NCBI GenBank assembly: GCA_021927905.1
Contig: BLLK01000046.1
Location: 372,001-436,000 of the forward strand
Length of the DNA stretch: 64,000 nt
Origin: Chaetoceros tenuissimus
Taxonomy: Eukaryota > Bacillariophyta > Thalassiosirophyceae > Chaetocerotales > Chaetocerotaceae
Direction of reading: 5' to 3'
Below, piece by piece: positions 21,501-31,515 of the stretch (the stretch's first letter is position 1; each line of letters opens with the position of its first letter). Below the pieces are notes generated by a model that saw only the letters and a program-made list of their open reading frames with translations, ran no database searches and was not told the origin of the DNA. The translations under genes were made by a program, and so were the position numbers.

Positions 21501-23945
21501 GCTTTACTTCAGGAGCACTTGTGTGCAAATGACAAAAGTGGTAGAATACAGGCTAGGGAACTCGAGGTTTCAGAATCTTTGGAAGCAATTGCAAGAGTTT
21601 ACGAAACTCTAGATGATCTTGACACTTCCTTCATTTTCTTTGAGGAAAGTGCTAGTATTCATCATAACCATCTTCTTGATTTGGTTTGCTCAGAATCGTG
21701 TGTAATGATGATCAGTGATGTATTCATTTCTCTCCAAACAGATCCAGATTCCGAATGTTTTCTGGATGATGTTTACGATCATCTAAAAGCAATTGCTGAG
21801 ATAGGTCTACGACTTTGTCCTTTGAGCCGAATCTTCAAAACGAAATTGGATATGGAAGACTTAATCGAGATCGAAGGTCAAGTTGCCGAAATCCTACTTG
21901 ATATGGGTACTATCCAAGGTGCAAAGTTTTTATTAAAAATGGATCAGATCGACCTTGAAGTTGAGAATGTGTCCGCAATTGATGTTTCCAGTGAGCGGAA
22001 ACAAGCAATCCTTCATTTTGAAGATTCTGTCACTCTCAGAAAAAGACGCATCGAACGTCTGAAGTATGATGAAAGCACTACCACGGAAGGCGAAGAAGAA
22101 ATTAACTACGAACGCATTACAATGGCTGTTATGCTTTATGAGCTGGGCAAAATGTGCTCTTGGCTTGTCCTTCGTAACGACATTGAAGATATCGAGTCGC
22201 GAAATTTACGTCTTATACGCCCGACAAGTTTTGCTGTACGTGATTGCAAGAAGGCATTAGCTTATTTCGAGGAGGCTCGGGAAATATTGAGAGATAGTAT
22301 CTCTATTTCTGAAACTCTTGCATATCCAAACGAGGAGGAGGACCCACTTATTGCTCGTATCCATCTCACACCATCCATATACGAAGAAATGCTCCAAATG
22401 ATGGCAGTCCTGTATAGGAAGGTTGGTCAGTATGAGAAAAGTGTTCAGTGCTATAATGAAGTCGCTATGTTGATCACCCGTATGGGACTTGACGAGAATC
22501 ATGACAAGGAGGATGAAGTGTACATAAGTCAGAAAGAAAAGGTGGCATTTTCATCTCAAAGTATTGGGGATATTTTGTTTGATACATCCGAATTTTCAAG
22601 AGCACTTGAAAGCTATGAAGAAGCCATTCAAATGTTTGATAATTTGGGTGTGGATAGCTTGATAATTGCTGATGCTTTGAATAGGAAAGGGCATGTTTTA
22701 CTCAAGATGAAAAGGTGGACTGATGCCGTAGGGGTTTTCAATAAAGCATTGTTCATCAGAGTTGATCGCCTACCATCCGATGATAGTTCAATAGCAGAAT
22801 CTTTCCATCTTATTTCTAAATGTCATGAGGGGCAGAATCAGATTGAAGAAGCTCTGGGCTACTCAAAAAAGGCTCAGAAGATCTTATCAGGACATTTAGT
22901 TGACACAGATATTATGGCAGCTGATGCATTCTTTAGTCTCGGGAGACTCGTTCTCCTGTTGGAAGATTCGTCTAGGAGATGCTTAGGCGAAGCCCCAAAT
23001 GATGACGATATTGCCTTAGCTCTAACGAACTTAGCCCTTGCTCGCGACATTTACCTTCGAAGTTTCGGAGAAGAAGCACTGGAAGTTGGAGATACTTTAA
23101 GCTTGCTCGGATCAATTTATCATAAGTATGGTGAATTTTCTAAAGCTGTGAGTGTTTTCAAGAAAGCTTTGGCAATATTTAAAACTGCTCCATTGGATCA
23201 AAGTGAAAGGATCCGAGAAAGTTTAGTTAAATTAGGAGCTGCCACTGCAGATCTTCCAGAAGCTGACTTCGACAAGGTGCTTGAATGTTACGGTCTAGCT
23301 CAGGACATGTATGAAGAAATGGAAGAGTGCAAGAGTGTTGAGTATGCAGATCTCATTTTCAATATTGCAAATGCATACCTAAAACAGGAAGAATATACAA
23401 AAGCTATGGAATACTTCCAAGATGCTCTCGCACTGTACAACTCTATTTTAGGAAATGATCATCCAATTGGATCAAAAATATTGACAAAACTAGGAGAGTG
23501 TTTGCTGCACTTGAGGAAGCATAAAGAAGCCTGTTCAATTCTTGAAAATGCACAAGAAATCTACTACGATTCTCGGAAGCAACAATCCGAATTACTTCTT
23601 TCTGATATTCTCTTTAATCTAGGGATTGCTCACTGTGAAACTGGTAGATTGAACAAAGCAATTGATTCATACGAATCAAGTATGAAAATACGGAGAAAGG
23701 TACTAGGAGAGAATTCGATCGAATATGCACAAATTTTAAATAATATTGGCTCTGTTTTCGCAAGAAACAAAGAATATCAAAGGGCATTGGCACCTTGGCA
23801 AGATGCCATCAACATATACATAAGTATGGGATTAAACGAAACTGATCCTAAGGTTGCATGCACTAAAGGAAATATAGAAATTTCAACAAACCTACGATCG
23901 TCCACAGCACGAGAGGACAAATTGAAAAGTATAAACGAATATTGA
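18528..23945 (+). CDS. Giant tetratricopeptide-repeat protein (1805 aa)
   Basis: This is a single uninterrupted exon. Residues 1-~330 are disordered and Ser/Thr/Asn-rich. A conserved-looking globular stretch follows at ~470-700, including PVVYMLWSKLILTFLEDK. From ~770 to ~1790 there are many TPR units, for example YEHTNDKSDAMLCYEKALSF, MGELHFSLKEYDSSLSCFNE, MGELNEALELFSEALYSK, SDFQKALSHFEDALKIRK, YGEFSKAVSVFKKALAIF and TGRLNKAIDSYESSMKIRR. Their ~42-residue spacing and the RKVLGENS-type linkers are kinesin-light-chain-like. TPR arrays are protein-interaction scaffolds; no catalytic domain is visible. An intron-free 5.4-kb frame is notable. The partner and pathway are unknown. Confidence 0.9.
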   Translation: MTNTTNMRMNGGSKLVIPKSIQRSPNKQLSARSLLLYETGNSSSSITEIKLDYLPDREKAETPTPEAGESQKSDNDRMNSSSGHTQHFGGDSTHNTIKGRSVLITSDHSVVTKHSLSMNTITTTNPSIPIRSNLLDREAQEGSMNKRLEVPDERMIDTESFPKKEHTDLQKDEKKILSMAQNDQHVYETENESCSHIMLNQKEKNTSNTSAPERKHDRTMTAESSGSSTADHSQKSYQSSSSSLQITAQIAPGGSTSSTSSTGLPHIKDGIGHYFNGRYLLRQDLFLHNSRGKLSSDDLQKEHDQNKAFFANIDSSFEDCAKEDYKKIQELDATEIMNISKICFAAMCIVFSSHNPSTTKISTDSESSESSVKSSLSTNSDDDALVKGSAMSSAYQSALERDTSKTAILAKHRRKMFADNFDLSGADSKARDKLLGKNIDGSQSHRSFDHASFGSSDELKNSTNKSNSVLLQRPSVPLPVVYMLWSKLILTFLEDKNMNDGKDVLVPNKLVTALLDRVEEVLVTKTSLLQILPSKQKENSTSSTSKDEFFQDIVFDFDKESACLKISHDLHLQYGLYISQNTKLFSFFFRGPSSEQGCQRLQFSYKIFDEDSWNPEQALNFVLASSCLSLIHNIQKPSSLHSMEKTQREYAFEMLPWHLMRSMQYQTVTRLLCDVSFVKGRLDDLDFAGATEMHVADFEELYDSVISLQSEFPLLVEDINVEKSMTECYGLLGSLIRSKDSYRWQYEDDHFEDADTPEDDVDLAYVKNVARSLQAVGDSLFRYKKEAESMKYYYRSLVRYEHVYSIESKSLKSSSSSSIRGLEKTQLQMGGVLSRIASVYEHTNDKSDAMLCYEKALSFYSKGQSRNHLQGIAKTLASMGELHFSLKEYDSSLSCFNESLLMLRSMDQNSDEVAANLLIVMGNVRKDMGELNEALELFSEALYSKTVLYGKSHPEVAFIHQVIGIAYCEKSDFQKALSHFEDALKIRKDAVALLQEHLCANDKSGRIQARELEVSESLEAIARVYETLDDLDTSFIFFEESASIHHNHLLDLVCSESCVMMISDVFISLQTDPDSECFLDDVYDHLKAIAEIGLRLCPLSRIFKTKLDMEDLIEIEGQVAEILLDMGTIQGAKFLLKMDQIDLEVENVSAIDVSSERKQAILHFEDSVTLRKRRIERLKYDESTTTEGEEEINYERITMAVMLYELGKMCSWLVLRNDIEDIESRNLRLIRPTSFAVRDCKKALAYFEEAREILRDSISISETLAYPNEEEDPLIARIHLTPSIYEEMLQMMAVLYRKVGQYEKSVQCYNEVAMLITRMGLDENHDKEDEVYISQKEKVAFSSQSIGDILFDTSEFSRALESYEEAIQMFDNLGVDSLIIADALNRKGHVLLKMKRWTDAVGVFNKALFIRVDRLPSDDSSIAESFHLISKCHEGQNQIEEALGYSKKAQKILSGHLVDTDIMAADAFFSLGRLVLLLEDSSRRCLGEAPNDDDIALALTNLALARDIYLRSFGEEALEVGDTLSLLGSIYHKYGEFSKAVSVFKKALAIFKTAPLDQSERIRESLVKLGAATADLPEADFDKVLECYGLAQDMYEEMEECKSVEYADLIFNIANAYLKQEEYTKAMEYFQDALALYNSILGNDHPIGSKILTKLGECLLHLRKHKEACSILENAQEIYYDSRKQQSELLLSDILFNLGIAHCETGRLNKAIDSYESSMKIRRKVLGENSIEYAQILNNIGSVFARNKEYQRALAPWQDAINIYISMGLNETDPKVACTKGNIEISTNLRSSTAREDKLKSINEY

Positions 23946-24028
23946 AAAAAGCAAACGGATGTAAAATATATACAAATCTTATCACAAGTTCATAAAAACA
24001 TTTTTCATAAGTATGTGATTTAATTGCT

Positions 24029-27000
24029 TCAATTAATATTCATTGTCATCTTAATGTTCATTCCTGCTAGCTCGTTTGCAAGATATCTGAAAACATAAGG
24101 TAAAATAATTGGCTCGACCATTTCATCATTTGCTCCTTCTCTATTGGTGACAGCTCGGCACTTTGGATTCCTACAGAATACACGAAGGTTGTTCTGATTA
24201 GTAGCCATAGCTTGGAGTGCAGATTCGCCAGCAGCCATCACTGTACTTTTCTCAGTCGTAGGTGAAAGTAAATCACCACATCTTCTACAAGCATAAGCGA
24301 CATGTTTGTCACTACAGTTCAACAATCTGTCATGAAGTAAGAACGCAGTACCGTGACTGAGGAGAGAATCACGTTCCATTTCTCCTAGACGAATACCTCC
24401 ACCTTTCTTTCTTCCTTTGATTGGTTGCCTTGTCAAAGCATTAACTTGCCCAGTTGATCTCACTTGATATTTGTCAGAGACCATGTGACGAAGACGTTGG
24501 TAGTATACAACTCCTATGTATAGATCGGCTTGCATGAGACAACCTGAGACACCACTGTAAAGTGGCTCACTTCCGTAATAACTGTAACCAGCAGCTTGTA
24601 GTTGCTCGCCAAAGTAATCGACAGCAATCTTATCACCAGATTCATGGAATGAGAATGGAGTTGCGTCTTGGAACATACCATGTAGTGCCCCACTTTTACC
24701 GGCCATACTCTCGATAAGCATACCAATTGTCATACGACTAGGGAAGGCATGAGGGTTGATGATAACATCAGGACTAATTCCACTTTCACTGAATGGCATA
24801 TCAGTTTGAGGCCATAAAATACTCAAAACTCCCTTCTGTCCATGACGACTTGAAAACTTGTCTCCAATAACTGGGTTACGAGGGATACGGAGAGTCATGG
24901 AAACGATGTCATCACGATTCACTTTGTCTTTGCTAGTTCCTGGTTGACCTAGCAATCGAACAGACTGAATACATGCCTTTTCTTTCTCCTTGTGTTTTCC
25001 AGCTCTTTCCCTACCAGTAAGTTCATCGACCACACAATACAATGGATCGCCCTCATCTACCCATGTTCCAACTTCTGGAAGACCGTCTTCTCCCAATGTA
25101 GGATACATGTCTTCTTCTACCACCGTATATCTAGCCTCATCGTCATCGTCTTTCACCTTCTTTTTGATAGTTTTATTTCCAAATCTCATTCTAGGCTTAT
25201 CGCCTCCTTTAGCTTCTGCACCAGCTCTCTCAGCTTCATCCTTGATATCAATACGCATGGTCTTGTAAACACTTGCATGGCCGAATCCACGCTCATATGA
25301 TGACTTATTCAAAATCATTGCATCTTCCATGTCAAACCCAGTATAACTCAAAACAGCTACAATTGCGTTTGTTCCATTTGGATATTCGTCCATTTTGTAT
25401 TCCCCATGACGAGCTGTTTGCGCGATTGCTGCCTGTGGAGTTTGCAGTTTATAAAGCTTGTTATCTGTTCGATGTGGAAATGAATGGCACGGTGTCCCCA
25501 TTGTTTGTTTACCCATCTGACATTGATACATGTTACGAGGACTCTGATTATAGTCAGAAAATGGAGTAAGACTTGCAATCAAACTGAGCATATTTGTAGG
25601 ATCTAACTCTTGATGAGTTGTAATACCTTCTCTCACATCCTCCGCTAGACATGCAATGTCCATAAATGGTTGTTCCATCGGTCCAATCATTTCAGTTTTA
25701 CCCGATGATCTATTCAACACAGGACGAACTAGACGCGCACATCCAGTAAAAAGAAAGAGACCTGGGTAAGGTCCACCCTTCATTCCTTCATTAAACAGAT
25801 AATCGTTAATTAAAATATAAGCAAAGTAGCTAGAATACAGATAAGATAAAAATAGTTACTCACCTGGTGGGATCAAAGCGACTTCCAAAGTTGGTGGCAC
25901 ACATGGGTTATCTTGTACCTTCATTGCTCTTAGCTGAGACGCTATTGTTTTGCACCTCTTTGCTGGTGCACCACCGATAACTCTTCCATCTAAACAGACG
26001 GGAATATGACTATGAATAGCAGCTGAGCGTCCATCACCACTTTCTCCTCCAGCACCGGACGGTGAGACACCAAGTTTAATTAAGAGATCATCAATGCTTT
26101 GAAGATTATCTCCAATTAATGGAGCAGGAGACACCATTGGAATACTTTTTAGTGCCAAGTGACTCAGCAAACCACATGGTCCTCCATCAGGCGTGTGTAC
26201 AGGACAAAGGAAACCCCATTGATCTGGCAGCAATTTTCTTACAGCAGTAGTTTTCATTTCCATAAAAAATTGACCACGATGCACACTGCGGAAATGTGCA
26301 CAATACCTCAAGAAATTCAGTCTCTCTGCAACAATTGTATATCCACTAACTTGCATAAGATCCAACCCACTTGATGAGATAATATTCCCCGTACTTAAAA
26401 AGTGTTGAACTTTCTTTCCAATTCCTCCACCAGATAGTTGCCCATAGCGGTCAACAAATTTGCTCATAGTGGAAGCATCCTGAAGATTAGCTGTCGCCTT
26501 TGAGAAATCTTGTCTCATTTCTTTCACGATTCCAATACGTACAGCCATGAACATTTCTTCGAATTTCTCCTTAACGAAAGAGCATATCAAATGTCCAGGC
26601 ATCAAAATTTCTTGATTCTGTAGACTATCCGCATTATCAACCCCGCAGTCTCCAGCAGCGAAAGAATACAGCTTTCTCAAGAGAAATAGTAAACATTCAA
26701 GTTTGTCTCCATATCTATCTAAGTGGATCAAAACATATCTATTGATGATGTAATGACCAATCTCTAAATCAGTTGTTGAATCGGCTTTCATACTCAGCAT
26801 TCTGAATCTAGATCCAATGTAAGCAATGCACTCGTTTGGGGTATTCAAAGAACTGAATCTCTGTGCATCTTGAAGTAATAGTTCAGCACGAGCTTTCAAA
26901 AATGTATTTTCTTCATCTCCTTGTAAAATTCGATTGTACAATTCTTCATCGGTAACTCCACCTGAATTCTTGCTTCCCTTATCATTACCAGATAGTGCAC

Positions 27001-27936
27001 GCAACAATAGAATTACCGGAATCAAAAACTCTTGCTTCCTAGCTGTAAACTTCAAACTTGCACCTCCTGTAGTCAAATAATGCACAGTGTTTGTAATAGA
27101 TGTTTGATCTTCATTACTTCTTGCACAACGGATAGCAACTCCAAGGTCAGTATATGTCGGTCCACGATTTTTGTAGTTTGATCTTTGAATAGCAGTTGGA
27201 TGATTTCTGCGTGGAATTTGAAGAAGTCGCACACAACGTTCAATACCATTTACAATAAAATATCCTCCAAATTCGTTTTGCTGCAAATACAAGGTGAAAA
27301 GTGAGAAAAGATTTGAAATTGGATATGATTATTCACAAGACTACAAAACACGCTTACCTCTTCCTTCATGGCGACAAGCTCAGATGGCTTTTTCTCATTC
27401 AAATGACATGCCTTACTCATAACCATAATTGGCATGTCTCCAAACTTTTTGGCAACTCGAACAACCTTTCCAGGCACTTCAGTCATTCCACCCTTGCCAT
27501 CAAGAGTTCTATGGTTAATCTGATAACACAAGTCTCCATTCATTGGCCCAGAATACATAAGACCCAACTCTCTACATTCTCTAGGAGTCAAACGACTTCC
27601 GTTTCTACTCAATGAATGATCGGTCTTTACTGGTCTCCCAACTTGTACATTCTCAACCCACATCTTTAGAGTTTGTACTTCTCTTTTACCAGAGAGCGAA
27701 GTTGTTCTTTTCGGATTCACAATATCGATCTCGAATGGCACAATGTCTGCCACTCCAAGGGCCAATCCCTTTGTAAGAAAGTAGTCAAATGAACCGACAT
27801 GAGGAAGTGCAAGGGTTCGTAGACGTTTCACATCTTCATAAGATGGAACATGGCCTCTACGAAACGAAGGACATGTTTCTTTTATAGATGCCTTTGACTT
27901 TTTTGGAGAGCGACTATTATTTGATGCTGCCCCCAT
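24029..27936 (-). CDS. RPA2: DNA-directed RNA polymerase I second-largest subunit
   Basis: Three exons are inferred: 27936-27358, 27280-25864 and 25785-24029 (introns 77 and 78 nt), giving 1250 aa, close to the usual ~1200. The N-terminus HVGSFDYFLTKGL and LMYSGPMNGDLCYQIN are Pol I-type. Further landmarks are FGGYFIVNGIERCVRLLQIPRRN, the lobe/fork region LNFLRYCAHFRSVHRGQFF with CPVHTPDGGPCGLL, and the hybrid-binding motif GDKFSSRHGQKGVLS. A C-terminal zinc ribbon has ACRRCGD and CRNPKC. The end IILPYVFRYLANELAGMNIK matches Pol I. The enzyme transcribes pre-rRNA in the nucleolus and pairs with RPA1 to form the active centre. The third-exon acceptor (AAG before GAATGAAGGG) was chosen to keep frame. 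Confidence 0.93.
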
Positions 27937-28382
27937 TTTCAAAGATAATATATCGATGCTTTTAGTTTGTAGTTTACTTAGTAGTGATCAAACTGTTGCA
28001 ATCAGATGGAATGGATCAATTAAAAGTGTTTTTGTTCTACAGGAAATCTCATTTTTGATTGGCTTGTGGCGTGTGCTCTCTTCATTTTTTTGGTGGCTTT
28101 GAAGCTACCCTAGCCAAATTTGTAAAAATCGCTTTATTTGGCATGAATTGGAACCATATTGGTATGGGAGATTCAAACGTCTTCCCAACGCTCACTTTTC
28201 CAAATTGAACTGGCATTTTTTACAATATTATTCATCACGCACAAGGATGTCTACAAACATTTTTCTGTAATGCAATGTAATGATAAATATCTTTCTTTAT
28301 AAATTGAAAGGATAGATGAATTATTCATGAAAAAACATTTATCATATAAAATCATCAACAGCCCCAACAGATGTAGAATCAA
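27937..28382. other. Intergenic, promoter of RPA2 and 3' side of next gene
   Basis: This 446-bp stretch is AT-rich. It should contain the RPA2 promoter and the 3' UTR of the minus-strand gene to its right. No specific element could be supported. Confidence 0.35.
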
Positions 28383-29492
28383 TTAATTGTAAGGCATTGC
28401 TGACATTGGTATATGCACAGGAACAGAATCATCTCCTTGAGGGTTGTTGGGTACGTATTCATGAGTAATTGTTTGAAATACATATGCAGATTCCTCGTCA
28501 GGGGGAGGTTCAAGACGACCTTTCTTTCTTTTATTCTCGCAGAGTTTGCAATGGCAATTTTTAGGGTGCAATGCATTGTGTACAGCACTCCAATACATAT
28601 CCTGCACCTTCGAAAGAGCAAGTTCATATGCTCGGTCGGCATCAACAATACTCCACGGCCAAAATTTGCACCAGCGAAAACAAGTTACTCGTTTTGTGTT
28701 CACAATCTGACAGAATAATTCTGTATTCATTTCCGCCATCATTCTCAAATCAAGGAGATGATTGTCACCATGGATATCAGTAAAATGGCGCTTTAACTCT
28801 TTTACTGCAACTGCTCCTTGAAGATCGATTGCGAATCTTGCATCTACGAGAGCATATACAGCATCTATTTGGATAGGAATCGTAGAAGTGCAAGAACTTG
28901 AACATTGCATGAAAAGTTCGCGATACTTTTCAATTCTGTTATCTTCATTGATCTTTTCGTCGTTTTTGAGCCAAGATCCTACAGTGGAATTATCTTCTGG
29001 ATTGCTTGTCGAGCCATCTCTTTTTGGCGCTCCTATTGATTGAATTGTTCCTGTGTTCTCTGGATCGATAAGATTGAATTTAATATTCTGTTTCAAGTCC
29101 TTCATACCAGCAGCGCAATTATTATGCATCTTTGCTCTTGTTGCATATTGGAACATCTTTCCCATTTGTTGAATAGCAACCGATACGATCGAAAGTGAAC
29201 CTACGATGAGCGTTAGGATTTTGGTTACAGAGGAACACTGATCATCTCTTGAGCTACCTACAAAAGCCAAAATTCCGGATGCAAGAGTAATTAAAGTTAA
29301 GGGCACAGTATGCGTCCACATTTCTTTGTGCTTGAAATACATGGATGATAAAAAATGCATACGATAATGCTTGTCACACATCACATAGAGTTTCATAATT
29401 TGCCGAAGTTTCTTCTTCTTTGTTTCAGCATCATTTTCTCCTACCTTCAAGTAGGTTTCTTGATCTTGGAGTGTATCTGATTCGCTGGTCAT
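28383..29492 (-). CDS. Two-transmembrane protein with SLATT-like layout
   Basis: This is a 369-aa single exon starting from ATG. A charged N-terminus (KKKKLRQIMKLYVMCDKHYR) precedes two adjacent hydrophobic helices at ~58-105: WTHTVPLTLITLASGILAFV and ILTLIVGSLSIVSVAIQQM. A long helical cytosolic part follows (MGKMFQYATRAKMHNNCAAG, then EKYRELFMQC). Two closely spaced helices, an amphipathic linker and a long coiled region match the pattern of SLATT-type 2TM domains, known from bacterial immune systems and present in protists. That family link is inference from layout only. A Cys/His cluster (CHCKLCENKRKK) near residue ~315 could bind metal. Substrate and function are unknown. Confidence 0.6.
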   Translation of the reverse strand: MTSESDTLQDQETYLKVGENDAETKKKKLRQIMKLYVMCDKHYRMHFLSSMYFKHKEMWTHTVPLTLITLASGILAFVGSSRDDQCSSVTKILTLIVGSLSIVSVAIQQMGKMFQYATRAKMHNNCAAGMKDLKQNIKFNLIDPENTGTIQSIGAPKRDGSTSNPEDNSTVGSWLKNDEKINEDNRIEKYRELFMQCSSSCTSTIPIQIDAVYALVDARFAIDLQGAVAVKELKRHFTDIHGDNHLLDLRMMAEMNTELFCQIVNTKRVTCFRWCKFWPWSIVDADRAYELALSKVQDMYWSAVHNALHPKNCHCKLCENKRKKGRLEPPPDEESAYVFQTITHEYVPNNPQGDDSVPVHIPMSAMPYN

Positions 29493-30126
29493 TGATTATG
29501 AGTGAGCTTATTTGGTTTCAATATAGGGATAATAAGTCTATCTAGCTAACAAGTGATTATGCGTTTATGTGAACTCTTAGGTGGGGATAGATTATCTGCT
29601 TTCACATAAATCCAACCGTTCCACCTTCCACCCTTCTCATCATTCGTAAAGTGGTATTTCTAATCTGCCTAAGTTTGAATTTAGTAAGTTCTGGGTTTCC
29701 ATTGCTTGTAGATTAATCCCGATGATGATCATTTTGCATGTTTCTTACACAAAAGTATTGAATCTGCATCTTATCTGAACTTCTCGTCAGAAATTGTAAA
29801 TGCTTCTAATTCAACATCTTCTGCTTCAACATCTTCTGATTCAATAGCAGCTGCGTCATTTAAGTAAAGTTACCCTCTGGTATTATTCCGTCTAACCGAT
29901 GTTCAAGTCGTGGTTTAGTATATAGCTAGAACTCTAGCTATATAGGAACTTCGATCTCACCACCACCACCACCACCACGACGGCGCGACGCTGGATTATT
30001 TTTGATTTTTGAGATTTGAACGCTCTCTAATAAGGGACTGTTGTACACGAGTAAAGATTGCACAGTAATGCTTCTAATGGAAAACTTTTACCCAATATAG
30101 TATACATTGATTAGAAATATTGAAGG
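29493..30126. promoter_or_regulatory. Divergent promoter region with hairpin, CAC repeat and GGCGCG
   Basis: These 634 bp separate the two-TM gene and the E2F-like gene. Visible features are a 15-bp tandem repeat (TTCAACATCTTCTG twice, ~29810-29840), an 11-bp perfect inverted repeat with a 4-nt loop at 29919-29929 and 29934-29944 (TATATAGCTAG), a CAC microsatellite at ~29959-29978, and GGCGCG at 29982-29987. GGCGCG is the core of E2F sites (TTTSSCGC type), so autoregulation of the E2F-like gene is possible but unproven. Confidence 0.35.
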
Positions 30127-31447
30127 ATGAGTGATGAGAATGATGCTTTTGCGCAGCATTTACAAAATATGGTTGCTGCCAGTAGATACGACACTTTGCC
30201 ACTAGGAGTTATCACTACAAAGTTTATAGATTTTGCAAAGGTGCGATATGTTCCCTCCTCTTATATTTCATGTTCTCATCTAATCATGCACTAACAGAAT
30301 TGTCCCAAAGTCGTCGACAATGGGGAATATTAACATAATTGATGCGGCTGAAATACTTGGAGTTCAAAAACGACGGCTTTATGATGTTACTTTAATTTTG
30401 GAAGGCATCAATGTTTTGAAGAGAGCATCAAAATATGAAATCATCTGGAAAGGTATTGAAGCTGGACATTGTTCTGACCCAAACGAATTCATTACTGTTG
30501 CTGGAAATAGCTCTAACTCAAATAAAATGGAGAAAGATAATGAAAGTGATGATGACGATCAAGATAATGAAAGTGCAACTACTGAACATGAAGCGAATGA
30601 AGGAGAGAATACTGGTGGTGATCGAGATGCACAAGAGAAATCTCTGATGAAAGAGGAGAATGGCAATGATGCTGTAAGCCCAAGCAAACCAAAAGATATA
30701 GATGCAATAAATACACATGTATTATTACAAAAACCAAAACCACAACCTCCTCAGAGTGAGGAGAAAGAAAAGCAAGATTCTTCCGATGTAGCACAGGAAA
30801 AAGAGGACAAAGGAAATCAATCGAGTTCTGGGAACTCTATTGCTGAGATGCAAGCACATATGCGAAAAATAAAAGAGGAAGAGGTTAAACTTGATAAAAT
30901 GATCAAAATACTTTGGAATCAAAATAACATTTTACGAGATCCAAAAATTGTGCATGGTATGTCTACTGGAAAAAAGCGTCGAGGACGGCCTAGAAAAAAT
31001 CCTCCGCTTTCTTTAGACAGCATTTTGGCAGCAGTTTCTTCACAGTCAAAGACAGGAGCATTGTATTGCACAGTTGAAGATATTGTTAGTACAATTGGAA
31101 GTGATCAGAAGGTCAACAATGACAAGAAAATCGATGAAGAATTAGGTGACAAGAAGGATATTGAAAAAGGAAATATTTCAGACACCTGCACTTTTATCAT
31201 TAATGCTCCAGCAGAAAGCACCATTTGTATTCCTTATGAAGACAAGAGAAAGTTGCAACAGTTGCGTGTAACATGTCCATCAATAAAGAAAGGTCGGGGA
31301 TTGGAAGAATTCATAGACCAGAGTACAATTAATACGAAGCAACGTCCAGAGAAGGATGAGAATATAATCATCAAGGCACTGTACACTACATATGATGTGG
31401 AGAATAAGAGACGGAAGATTGCAAAGGGCCCTGTTAATATTGCATGA
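30127..31447 (+). CDS. E2F-family transcription factor with AT-hook
   Basis: Two exons are inferred: 30127-30240 and 30311-31447, giving 416 aa. The 70-nt intron (GTGCGA donor, CAAAG acceptor) was set by matching the winged-helix spacing. SRYDTLPLGVITTKFIDFAK joins SSTMGNINIIDAAEIL and then GVQKRRLYDVTLILEGINVL, which aligns residue for residue with the E2F DNA-binding domain, including the RRLYDV recognition helix. A long acidic linker follows. Then comes a coiled coil at ~195-225 (LDKMIKILWNQNNIL), an AT-hook-like KRRGRPRKNPP, and a marked-box-like TFIINAPAESTICIPYE. E2F factors govern G1/S genes, usually as heterodimers with DP. It is convergent with the receptor gene, 68 bp apart. Confidence 0.85.
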
Positions 31448-31515
31448 ATATCAATGATTTGATTCTCAAACTCTCATGATCAGAAGGGTCAAATCTATAA
31501 TCCTGAACTTTATTG

